Below are positions 1 through 11,300 of a stretch of DNA of 64,000 nucleotides, in pieces; position 1 is the first letter of the stretch, and every line of letters begins with the position of its first letter. The notes beneath the pieces are model-generated. The model was not told the origin of the DNA. It saw only the letters and a list, made by a program, of their open reading frames with translations, and did no database searches. A program made the position numbers and the translations under genes. This DNA comes from Polytrichum commune (Eukaryota > Streptophyta > Polytrichopsida > Polytrichales > Polytrichaceae): NCBI GenBank assembly GCA_950295325.1, contig OX485807.1, positions 2,606,501 to 2,670,500 on the forward strand. Reading direction: 5' to 3'.

Positions 1-16
1 ACAATTCCGATTTTAT

Positions 17-913
17 ATGAGGGACGATGGTCTCCCGGCCATACAATTCAAGCTTTTGTGCACATCTCCTAATTGGGGCCCGGATGATGGTATACTCGTA
101 TGGCGTCAAGACAATGATGGGAAATGTTTGGTCCCGGATGGGGAACCAAAGCCTTGCAAACCCGAACCCATGAGGAATGGGCCGGAAATCATCAAGGGCA
201 TATCCGGATTCATTGAATATTGGAAAGAGTTGTGCGAGGAGGACATCACAAGACGTGTTAGAGATACCCATGAACCGTTGATCGCGTATTGGGATCGCAT
301 TCGCTCAGCCTTGATGACACTTGGTGGCGACACCCGTACGACTTTGACACAAGGATTTTGGCCACAAAGTCGTTTGACGGTTGTTGAGTCCGATACTATG
401 TTTTTCAGCAATGGAGACGTTCGTGAAGAGTTCGCAATGGACGAGCATTACGTTGGCCCTGCCCGCAATCGACCGGCACCGTCGTTTCGTGTAGGTGTTG
501 ATTGCCATGAAGGGTATTTGGTCCTCGTACGAGCTGGGGATGAGGAGCATCCCAAGCCAATTTGGTTGGTAAAAGCATTGTCTTCACCCAATTTTGTTCG
601 AACTAGCCCCAACTTTCGTCAAATTGAGGTGGAATATTGTCGTCCAAGCACTAAAGACCACAACGTGCTCCGCACTTATTTAGGTTGGGACACCAAAAAG
701 AATTTTAAGTGGACAGTGGACTCAGCGTACACACCGGTTTGGATAAACACGGATACTATACTTTGTGCTTGGAAACCGCGCAAAGGTTCCAACACAGAAG
801 CAATGACCATCCCCCAAAAACATATAGATTTTGCCAAAGACAACTTGGCACGTATTGCAGCTGCGGAAAATGACGCCGAGAATGGATATGAAGCGGAAGA
901 TGGAGATGGGTAA
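17..913 (+). CDS. Hypothetical protein, 3' part of a gene (unit 3), possibly partial
   Basis: An open frame of 298 codons ends in TAA at 911-913. The frame is still open upstream of the ATG to the first bases of the window, so this may be the last exon of a longer gene. I do not recognise the family. The C-terminal half (GYLVLVRAGDEE, then a stretch rich in W, Y and V) looks like a small beta-barrel domain, followed by an acidic tail (AAENDAENGYEAEDGDG). Two degenerate palindromes lie 100-165 bp downstream and the unit terminus lies about 400 bp downstream. In units 1 and 2 the last coding exon ends 540 and 350 bp from the same terminus, so I infer that this is the terminal gene of a third, related mobile unit with different content. 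Confidence 0.5.
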   Translation: MRDDGLPAIQFKLLCTSPNWGPDDGILVWRQDNDGKCLVPDGEPKPCKPEPMRNGPEIIKGISGFIEYWKELCEEDITRRVRDTHEPLIAYWDRIRSALMTLGGDTRTTLTQGFWPQSRLTVVESDTMFFSNGDVREEFAMDEHYVGPARNRPAPSFRVGVDCHEGYLVLVRAGDEEHPKPIWLVKALSSPNFVRTSPNFRQIEVEYCRPSTKDHNVLRTYLGWDTKKNFKWTVDSAYTPVWINTDTILCAWKPRKGSNTEAMTIPQKHIDFAKDNLARIAAAENDAENGYEAEDGDG

Positions 914-1015
914 ACATAACATAGGTGAAAGTTAACGGCGGGAAAAAACATTAGTACTTAGTAGTCTTGGTTTTTAATAGACTTAGTAGACTTGTCACAC
1001 TCCATTGTGGTATAC

Positions 1016-1074
1016 GTTTGGGATGTGCCATCCAAAACCATAAGAACCTTACTTATGGGATGCGCACCCCAAAC
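1016..1074. repeat. Two degenerate 10-2/3-10 palindromes (third palindrome family)
   Basis: 1016-1038 has arms GTTTGGGATG and CATCCAAAAC, complementary at 9 of 10 positions, around a 3-bp spacer. 1053-1074 has arms TTATGGGATG and CACCCCAAAC, 7 of 10, around a 2-bp spacer. The geometry matches the unit 1 and unit 2 palindromes, and the GTTTGGG start resembles unit 1, but the inner bases differ. They lie between the ORF ending at 913 and the terminus at 1306-1318. Confidence 0.5.
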
Positions 1075-1305
1075 TCTATAATGACATAAACCATTTGTTT
1101 TTTATATTCGCTTGTTATTTTCCACATGGAGTTCACGTTTTCATTATAATTGCAATTTTCTATTTTTAGTATTAGGAATATTCTTTACGTGCGAATTTTT
1201 AAATTGTCATGTTCTTGATGTTCCCAACATTCCATATGCCCACAATATTGGCATCCCAAACTATGGGCATATTTTATTTTGAGACTTTCAAAAGTCTCCG
1301 ATTAA

Positions 1306-1318
1306 CGAATATAGTGTT
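1306..1318 (-). mobile_element. Right terminus of unit 3
   Basis: Read on the minus strand this is AACACTATATTCG, followed inward by GGAGACTTTT and GTCTC. The same 13-mer followed by GAGACTTTTT begins unit 1 (23615) and unit 2 (52096) on the plus strand, so the orientation here is inverted. Similarity between copies A and B of the dispersed repeat (1321 onward and 19023 onward) starts immediately outside it, which supports this being an element end. Confidence 0.65.
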
Positions 1319-2942
1319 CTCTTACAAAGGAAGAAGAGTCGACTAAACATCTCTACCATTGGCAGGAATATTTGTTGCAAATTAATCGCAAGTAAGGTTT
1401 TTAGACCTTGGACAACTGCTAGAATAACTATAACTAACTAGATTGTTTTCAAGACATTTTAGGGAACAATTATAATTAACTAGAAATTTCTAAGGGCAGA
1501 TTCAAGAACAAGTACAGTTAACTAGAAAAATTTCAAGTATTGTTATGTATTCGAAGAAGTTTGCCTCTTGATTTGTTTCAATTGATGGTCTTTAATGTGC
1601 TCAGGTCACTGAGGATCGTCAAGAAATGTCTTTATACAATAACTCACAGTGTTGGACTCCGGAACAACCTCCACGTACACCACCATCACAAATAACACAC
1701 CAGTGACACTAAAACACTACAACAAAATTCCGTGAACATGATGCGCTCAACTTTAGCTAAGTAAATATTAAATTAACTAGATATATACCTATAATTAACT
1801 ACATTTATTGGCAAATAAAATCATGAATAACTATAGTTACAAGAAGCAACTAGTTAACTAATAGTTGAATTAGTTGATTAGTTGTCCAAGGTTTGAAGGT
1901 TATATGTCTGACATATTCATCAAAAGGTGAGGCCATCGGAACATCTCAAAATCAAAGGCGAGGATGTTTTCTATGCCATGATCTACACAGTAAGCAATCA
2001 TGGCAAGGATATATATGTACTGGCATGGCCACTGCAATATTAACGGGCAGGCCGATCCGATTGATCCCCTGCATTCAGTATTACTAATATACTGCAGATT
2101 CTAAACCACATATCAGACAATTGCATAGCTCACGTCAATGACCCGCGAGACATACATTTCGAAGCTCAATATGATGATCTGTTAATGTGCAAGATTCATC
2201 TGGGAACCTAATACCCTGACTAGGGCACAGATACTACAAACTATCAAAACCTATCAATGATTGGGGAGAACCGGCAGTTAGTTACAAATGAACCGGTTGA
2301 GTTTCGAGACTGCAGGAAAAATACCGATCATTTTAGAGGAATTTATAGAATATACCCCAATTTAATCAAGGAAAACCAGAGGATGTCAACATGTAACCGG
2401 TTGGACTTGCAAACACTCGGATCTCAACCGATTATGCCCAAAAATCTCCCCGATCACTGATACCTGTACCCGAACTTTCACCCAAGAATTCTACCACACT
2501 CTAATTATCAAGAGCATTGGTGATCAGACCGCGTGGGACAAATTCGCAGACATACTCAAGAATATACCTCTGAACCTTTAGGTCGATCTATCAATTCGAC
2601 GATGTCATGTACACAAATTCCTCGGTCATCTGATCCAATTACTTGGAAGCTAGCGTCGATTCTGCTGAAAGTATGGAAAGCTGGCATCTTTTCTACCGAG
2701 GAGAGTCAGCTGAACTTACGACTGTCATCACTATATGTATATATGCCGGGTTGTAGATTTCGCTGCGCAGTAGCTTGATGGAGTGATGGTTGATCGGGGA
2801 AGAGAGCACGAACGCACAGCACGACCAGTACCAAATTTCTCCCATCAACCTGCTGCTGCTTGCATACCGACCGCCCCATTTGTGTACCCACTGCGGCCTC
2901 AACTACCTCCCCTCAGGTCCTTCACCAACTGCTACAATATTG

Positions 2943-4690
2943 GACTCCACACAACTTCAAAGCCTTAAGCTTCAAGCGTCTTCGTCAAAGACGCAAACGA
3001 GGATCACAGAGATGTGCTCCACGCAGCTACAGAAACGAGTCAAACCGCAGTGTAACTTGAACGTCTAGTCTTGCTCAGTTCATCAGGCAAGTCTTAAATA
3101 TAGCATTAGTGGCTACTAAAATTCAGCAAACCCCGTTGGAGTGAGCGACCACAACCCAATCCAGCTATTGTTTGAAAGAAGCAACTAATAACACCGAGAC
3201 CTGCAAATTGAGCCTGTTTCGATGTCTGTGAAGGAATCTGAATGAGGGCAAGTCGACTGCCGAAGCACTGATCCTTCCATAGTCTTCAAGTGCCGGAAGA
3301 GTGTACCGACAGAGAATATCGTATTCCATCTTCTTCAAGTGCCGGAGGAGTGTACCGACAGAGAATATTGTATATTAAGTGGCGGTCTAGGTGTGACCCA
3401 CATCACATGCATTAATGCCAAGAAAAATCCTGACTCCTGCACGCAAGTTCACATCACATGCATTATGCCAAGCAAAGTCCTGATCAGTGTTCCACAGCTA
3501 TATATGTCAGTGACTGTACTACTGTTCTCCCTCTTTAGTATGACACGTTTGGGAAACACACAAAAAGTCGTATTATCGAGGTGTCAGTCTTCTCATTAAT
3601 AAGACAAATGCCGTAAAGTTGTCGTATTATTGAGGGAATATAAAAACATAAGTAATATGAGCTTAAAACTATATACAACGAGTTTAAGCAATATAGATGG
3701 CATGAAATAATAACTTATAATTCCAAACAAATACAAATATTCTCAAAAACTCTTGAAATAGAAGTTTAAAGATCTCTAGTGTTGCTTACCCAAGTTAGCA
3801 ACTGTCATCTTATCTAAGTTCCCTACTAACTTTTGAAAACTAATAATTTCATTAATACCAAAATATAAAGAGTTCTTTAATAAAAAACTAGACAACAATG
3901 ATGCATGATGTTTAGCATCAAGATGCTGGTGATACTATATCACCCGTGTACAAGGCAACATACTAGGCAAGAGGCCACTCTAACCCTAATCATGTCCATT
4001 TTACACTAGTAACCCTAATTATCATTAAGTTCCCAATGATAAGTGAAGTTCCCAAGTAGTTCCCAAGTGAAAATGGATTTACTTTAGATGACATAACATG
4101 GATGAAAGTAATTTAGCATTAACTACCTCTTTAATATGACAAAAGGGAGATTCTAAATGTCACATTATTGAGTGTTGTAGTTGTATAAAAGAGGGAGTTT
4201 TGAACTAAAAAGTTTAGTGTCACAAAAATGTGCCGTAATATTGAGGGTGTCATATAAACAAGTGTCGTATTAACGAGGTTAGACTGTATAAGCACTGGTA
4301 TTAAGCAGGGTATTGCAGACCATACTGATTGAACTGGTATCATAAGGGACAGTTTACAAGCTCACACCTGTGCATCATGGGCAGGAGATACTTATGAATA
4401 TACAAGTAACAAGGAGAGGATGTTTAGAAATGCAAAACTGGACCATTGTTGTGCACATGATCGCGTCATTTCTCCACAATGTTGTTCCTCATTTTGTTAG
4501 GATTACATTTGTATATTGTAGTTGGGTAGATAGGTTGGAAGATAACGGTGCCCCACTTGGTTTCAATGTGGAATGGGGAAAATATTTGTTGCATTAGTTG
4601 TTCAAGAGTCAAGTCGCCACTAGCTTCACGATGGTTGTTGAGGTTTGGCCTGGCCTCTATCACCTAGTTTTAGTTCAAGATTTCATATTA
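2943..4690. other. Non-coding segment specific to copy A, with short tandem duplications
   Basis: No credible coding region. A 48-bp unit containing CAAGTGCCGGA and GTGTACCGACAGAGAATAT is tandemly duplicated at about 3285-3373. A second short duplication around ATCACATGCATT lies at about 3402-3485. Motifs of the type GTATTATTGAGG recur at about 3570, 3620, 4240 and 4266. Confidence 0.5.
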
Positions 4691-4767
4691 TTTTACCTCA
4701 CTTGATGGGTGTGTTTTTTGTTTTTCATTTGTCGCCAGCGCATGTCAACAAGATCCTCGTGTTCATG

Positions 4768-5690
4768 GCTTGGAAGGTTGCAAAAATAACTTGTGATCTA
4801 ATTACAAATTTCATCTCTCAAAGCCTAGGGTTTAGGGTTTTGCAAAAGTGGAAGAGACTTTGTGCGACCTTTACATCTACCACAAGACAACCACAAGTTT
4901 TGGACACCTTATCATAGAACCGAGCTTTAGTGTGGGTCTTTTTCCTATTGCATCTAGAAGGAATGATGTTGATGTAAAGGTACCACAAACAATGAGGTGT
5001 GTTCAGTGTCATCCAACATTATCCACTCCAAGTGTGTCTAAAGGGCAAAGCTTTGTTGGCTCACAACCCTACTCACAAAGGTCCAGTGTAGGGTTTCTTG
5101 ACTACAACCCTACACATGAATCTACCTCTATGATGAAACATGTCATGAATGGCTACACTACCAATATGGAGAGGTATAAGGAAGTGATGCACAAGAAAAA
5201 GGACCAAAATGCAAGAAAATGATGTAGGTGATCCCTAGTGCCATAATTGAATACTATGGTAATACTAGCCCTTATGGGAAGAATGATGTTGCACAACAAA
5301 GATATTTGAAGGATCTTGTTCTTTATATTGCAAAAAGATACATTGCATTGTTTGCAATGGAGAATCCATGGTTTCATCATTTACACTTGCTCTGGCCTGA
5401 TTCGAAGGTTAAGTTCTTTACAAGGAAACAATTGACCAAGGAGGTTATCTCCTCTATATTGCAGAAGACCATAAAACATTTTGCGTTCCAACATTAGTAA
5501 CTTGTGCAACAGTCTCAATGACTTTTGATCTATGGGTGACATACAAGAGTGGACACTTCCTTTTGAGTTTTCAACTTCATAGATAGCAATTGGGAACTAA
5601 TTTCTAGGATATCGTTGAATCTAACGCAATATCATTACATGGTGCAACTCCCGGGGGGTGCACTACAATATCTCGTATGGAACCATGTGA
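4768..5690 (+). pseudogene. hAT-type transposase relic, N-terminal part (copy A)
   Basis: Three frames carry successive pieces of a BED-finger hAT transposase. A Cys-x2-Cys knuckle (MRCVQCHP) lies near 5000. It is followed by the region with QQRYLKDLVLYIAKRY and NPWFHHLHLLWPDSKVK at about 5300-5410, then the FDLW region near 5525. The frame breaks several times and no continuous product is possible. The same sequence recurs at 20760-21680, where one frame reads FDLWMSHTGVDTSFSVFNFI. The relic stops at the copia junction at 5763. Confidence 0.75.
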
Positions 5691-5762
5691 GTGAACAAAA
5701 GGGGTATCAATTATGAGGTAGGCTTAAAAAATATACATAAGCTTAGGGTATTAATTTGGTCA

Positions 5763-7980
5763 ATGAATGTCCAAATGGTGAATGCTCCATCCTCTGGTTG
5801 TTGCTTTGATAACCACAAATCGAATTGTTGGCCATTTGACCATAGAGGCAAAAGTATCATGGTAGTCAACTCCCTTCTGCTCATATCTTTGAGCAAATGA
5901 CCATGCTTTGATTTTTCTATCTTGTTGTCAACAATTAGCTTGATTTTAAAACCCCATATTGATGTGATTTCCGCTTGGTCTTTGAATTGGTTCCTAGGTT
6001 TGATTTTCCAAGATGGAATGGAGTTCCTCCTCTGTCACTCACATCTATCCCAGGTGTTGTTTTGCCTCTTCAAAGGTGTCAAGATCTTTAAGATCAATTA
6101 TGTAGATGTAATCCTCTGAATTAATAGGTGGTCCCCTCACACATGATGATCTTCCAACTTGGGGTGTTGGAGATGCATTCAATAATGTTACTGGCATGAC
6201 TAATGTTGATGCAACTCCTCAATGAGCCATTGGTGTACACTCCTCTTGTGACCATGAAGGAACATCCTCCCTAAATTTGTGACAGGCGTGAATGGAGGCG
6301 CGATTTCATTTTCTATGGTGAGATCTACTGTTGTATTGTGGTCTAGAGGTTGTGATAACATAACCTTTTTAATGCTTAAAACCTTATCATCAAATATAAC
6401 ATCTACACTAATGATCATTGTTTTGTTTCAAGGATCAAATAGTATGTACGACTTTGATACTGAATCATATCCCAAGAAGAAACATCTCACTAATCTAGGT
6501 AGCAATTTTATTTGTTGATTTTCTTTGACAATTTGAATCTTGCGTACCTCTCTTTTGGTGTTATGCCGTTGCTGCTCCTCGAAGGATACATGTTGAGGAT
6601 GTACGTTGCAGTGTTGATTGCTTTGACCACAAGTATGCAAGGGCATCACAAGCAAAGGTCATGCTTTGGGCTCGTTCAAGGAGTGACATATTCTTTTGCT
6701 TTGTTACTCCATTTTGGTGTGGTGCATATGCTAAATTCTTTTCTTGTGTGATGTCATCCGTGGCACAAAATGTCTTAACCTCTTTAGACACATACTCGCC
6801 TCCTTTGTCTATCCTTAGAATTTTGATATTGTCTCCCTTCTCCTTTCCACCATTGATTTGTAGTTCTTGAAAGTTTGGAAGGCTTGCAATTTTGATTTGA
6901 AGAAGTAGGTCTAGGTTTTCCTAGAATAATTGTCAGTAAATGTCAAAAAATACTTAAAGCCGGATAGGGACATTGTTGGCATTGGGTCATAAAGTTTTGA
7001 GTGCACAATCTCATTTTTGTGTCTGGCCTTATTCTCTTATTTATTTGGAACATTAGATCTTCTTTGTTTGCCTTCCATGCAATGTGGAGATGACCTACTC
7101 TTGGTCTATAGTAATGGTATTCCTTCCATTGTGTCCATCCATCTCATGTAGGGTCTAAATTTTAAAATGCCCTAACCTTGAATGCATTAGATCAATTGAG
7201 TCCTCTTCTACCACGTGGATGTGAGATTCCAGACTATTGGTTTCTAACCTAAATAATCCATTGGTGAGATCGTGTTTTCCTCTAGCAATAATTTGGATGG
7301 ATCAAATGCACTTACAATCTAGCAGTGCATTGGTGTGAATGTGACGATGTAGACTTGGGCTATTATTATCCTTACTAATAGCAATTTTTTGTGACACCGG
7401 GAACGTACAGAACGTTGTTGATTCTTTTTATTTCTCCATCACAATTAAAAAATACATTGATTTGTCCTACAACTAAGTGAGAGGTCCCACTAATCCAAAC
7501 AATGTTGAAATCTCCAACTGTCTTCAATTCAAATAGTATTGATGAATCTCTTGTTACATAGTTTGTAACTCTAGTATCTAAATACTAGTTTGTATTGTTG
7601 TCATTTTTGTCCATGGACATCATTGTTGCCAAAGATTCCATGTCCACATCCGTCACTTCATGTCATGTGACAGTGACGTGATGCCATACCAAAAAATGTC
7701 ACGTCTACCTGTGGGGGGGGGAGGGTAAATCCGACAACTTTCTATGGTTGTTAGTGGTCTATCTTTTCCCTCTTGCTCAATCTTAGGCATAATAGTTCTG
7801 AAATCTACAAGGATCCTAGATTCTTATGGGCAGACATATTTGCCATAGCTTCTTCTCTTTCAAAATCAAGCTTCCCACAACAACGCGAATCTTCAATTGT
7901 TCTCCAGCCCTGACTTCAATGGATAATCACAGAGTGCTTTTTAGCGCAAGAGGTTCCCTCTGAACTACCTCTATACTTCT
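5763..7980 (-). pseudogene. Ty1/copia retrotransposon pol relic
   Basis: Read on the minus strand from right to left. A protease-like region lies at about 7390-7600 and ends in NNVLYVPGV, typical of copia. The end of the integrase core lies at 6561-6791 (YAPHQNGVTKQKNMSLLERA), followed by RCFFLGYDSVSKSY. The start of reverse transcriptase at 5740-5890 (YEQKGVDYHDTFA, then GWSIHHLDI) is cut off at the junction with the dispersed repeat. Stops and frameshifts are frequent, so this is dead. No LTRs were found. The right limit is approximate because the gag-side similarity fades at about 7980. Confidence 0.8.
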
Positions 7981-8157
7981 ACATTCGACACAACTATGTC
8001 ACCATGTTGAAACCCAATGCAATATTGAAGAACATAGAACATAGTATATTCAAGTAGTGAATTGATCATAGTACAAGGCACAAGCACTGTCAAGCACGTA
8101 CACAACTCCACTACCGTGCATAGGTTTAAGTGAAATTGATTCAAAACTATATACTCT

Positions 8158-8174
8158 AAACCCTAAACCCTAAA
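8158..8174. repeat. Short interstitial telomere-type repeat
   Basis: A little over two units of CCCTAAA, the plant-type telomere repeat on this strand. It lies about 230 bp 3' of the receptor kinase stop codon. Confidence 0.6.
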
Positions 8175-8399
8175 TGTCCCACTACAGTATTTGTTTTGCA
8201 AAAGTTCAAGCCCTATGAAATGTACAGATTTCTTTCATGCAGTTTATTACCAACTTTGGTTCGAGGTCATCTTATCTATAATCCCTTCAAAGATTGCTAA
8301 AATAGATCGTTCGATCCAGTCCAAGCATGTCTTCTGGTAAACTCACATAAGGATTGTAATCCGATTTTGATTCTTTGTCAGTTGTCACCTCCCATGCAG

Positions 8400-11300
8400 T
8401 CATCTTGGAACATTCTTATGATCATCTAAAGTTTGAGCGATCGAGCTCAACTCTATACTAGAGCTCGATGGTCCTGTTCGCAGCCTTGCTTGGTCACTGA
8501 TCTCATTTTCTTCCATCATTTCCAAGTCTGATCCTTGAACCGCCAATGACATTTTCATGTACAGCGAGCTTTTTTGATGTTGAATTTCTACACCATCCAC
8601 CTCCAGGTCACCTTGGAGCATTGCAAGTACATGTTCCATGCTTGGTCTTCTTTCAGGTGCCTCCTGTACACACATGTGTGCTACTTTGATCACCCGTAAC
8701 ACCTCTTCTTCCTCATCGCTGCTCAACTCAAGTGTTGGATCAACAATACCCATGGGCATGTTTTCTTCAAGCATTTCCAAAGACTGCACGTGCCAAAATG
8801 CAACGTCCGTACCACAATGATCAGTGTCAATATTCATAAGGTTTGGCTCTTGTTGACCTTTCTATCATACCTATGATTATGGAAAGATCTGCATATTATG
8901 TTCAATAGACTATAATAACCAAGAGTTCAAATAAGTCCTTACACGGACCATGCTGATGTATGCACCCTATTAACTAGGAATTTTAGTCCAATCTTGCAAA
9001 GATCAATATATAAGTACTTTTTGGGCTTACCCATCGAGGAAGATAGATTTTCTTTGGAGACAAGTTGGGGTTGATGTTCTTTCTTCCACTTACAACCTCA
9101 AGAAGCACAACTCCAAAGCTATAGACATCCACTTTGTCACTAAGTCGGCCCTCAAGCACATACTCTGGTGGTAAATAACCTCTGCACAAACAATCCGATT
9201 TGATTTGTTGTCAACTTATGAGCATAAAATGTCTTTGCACAGAATTTTTGAACATAAATAACATCAAAGCTCATTATGAGGAGAGAACTTAGAGGAATGG
9301 TAAGATATGCATGAAGGATCCACTTACTTGGTTCCTGCAACCGAGGTTACCAGAATATGGCTTTGAAGACTGTCCTCTGGAAATAATAATGCCAAACCAA
9401 AGTCTGCAATTTTTGGTTCCAAATTTTTGTCCAAAAGAATGTTACTTGCTTTGATGTCTCGATGGATGATTCTTGGTGTCACAAGCGCATGCAAGTAGTG
9501 TAAACCTCTAGCCACTCCCAAACATATGTTCATCCGCTTCGGCCAGTTCAAAGTTTGATTACCACGTCGTTCTGCACAAACATGTCATAAGCAGGGCCAT
9601 AATTAGAAGTTTCCTAATCATGTTATCACAAGGAAAAAAAAAACTGAAGTCCTATTCTGAACAAAATTCTGGAGAGTGCCTAGAAATAAATACTAGCACC
9701 GGCTCACACATGTCGAAGTGTGATACAACAACATGATAATAACCTCGCAGCCTGGATGGAAAAATAAAACATGATATCTAGAAAGTCTGAGCGGCTTCTT
9801 AAGCTTGATTGATGAAACTTCCGCAACTCCTCGACAACATACAAGAGCACATTTTGAGTTATCACCTTGACACCCGCTTGGAATTTGGAAGTCTGATTTC
9901 TAGGAGGTGGACTGGAGCTACACTATTAGGCCCATATGGTGTAGAATAGACTAACCTAGAAGAAAATACGTAAGGTCATTGTTTTCAACAAACTCGTACA
10001 CTAGTAATCGCTGAGTTTCCCGTAAGCAACATCCTTTTAACTTCACAAGATTTTTGTGTTTGACAGCACTCAAGAGAAAAACTTCGTTGAGAAAGTCATC
10101 TAGAGCACTGTGCTGCACTCCCATGTTGAGTTGTTTAACAGCCACCTCAAAATGACCTTGAAGATATCCCTGTAATGATTGAAGCACATACATGTCCAAG
10201 TTGTAATCAATCATACACATTATTCAATAGCATGAAGCTATTTCATGTCAGTTTCTAAATACAACATATCATTTTTCAGTTGATGTGTTGTACGTGTTCA
10301 TGGGTCCAACAATAGATTTGAGAATAAAGACTCCGGATGTCGGAATCCCACTACTTTAGATTGAATTGAAATCAAGACAACTAAACACAATTCATCAACA
10401 TAGTAATGTTATGAACCTCTCCCTCAATATTATAGAGACAATAAAATTCAAGCCCAATCATCCACTAGCATACCTCCCCACAATAAATAGATGTGAACAT
10501 GTGTGTTGAATTTGGCCTACATAATCAAGGTCATCAACCTAACAAGTGACCAAGTGCAATTTTAATCCTTCTCCCTGCTTTTGCTAATAAGCACCTAGAA
10601 TTGACAGCTCATCTACTAGAAGTGGCTCACACTTCCACTAACGTTCACATTCCCAAAAGTGTAGACCCAATGGATCATTCCTACATCAACTTCTACAAGT
10701 ATTTCAAAATTGGTGACTTGTCAACATTCTTGAATTTCTTGAACCTCATGAAGAGATCACAATAGTTGCAAACATAATCTTGGAGGAAGATAAGAAGCAA
10801 TTGGATGAGATCAAACCTTGTAAACTGCACCGAATCCACCCTCCCCAAGTTTCATAGATGTATGGAAATTCCGAGTAGCCTTCACAAGATCGTTGTATAC
10901 AAAAAACGTGGGTTTCAACTCGTGCTCTGCAAATTCTGTAGAAATCGATTTGGCGTATGTTCAGCCAAAAGTCATACATAAGTGTGATAGCTTGGTATAT
11001 ACTTGTCTTTATTTGATTTGTTTGAACTGTCAAAATGCTTATAGTTGAGTTTGTGTGAAATCTGAACTTAGGGCCACTCTACACTAGAGCTCAAGGGCCC
11101 TTCACGGATGATATACAAATTATGGGATTGGTTTGAAGCCAATGATGGTCCAACTTAATTTTACACTAGACCTTGAAGACTTGATGGATCAAAGAAATTG
11201 GATTGGATGCACAATCTACATGACATCCTACATGGCATCGAGTGTCATTGATAATGTTTCATGGTCTATTGGATGTTACATTAGGCCCACGAAAAAAGGT

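Larger units (their letters stand above)
1321..5762. repeat. Dispersed direct repeat, copy A (partner at 19023-21731)
   Basis: 1321-2942 and about 4690-5762 match 19023-20652 and 20690-21731 closely and in the same order and orientation. Copy A has an extra segment (about 2943-4690) that copy B lacks. The shared part has many short AT-rich stretches of the TTAACTAG type, an unrecognised non-coding part and the hAT relic. Copy A ends where a copia fragment begins at 5763. The two copies flank the receptor kinase gene. Confidence 0.8.
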
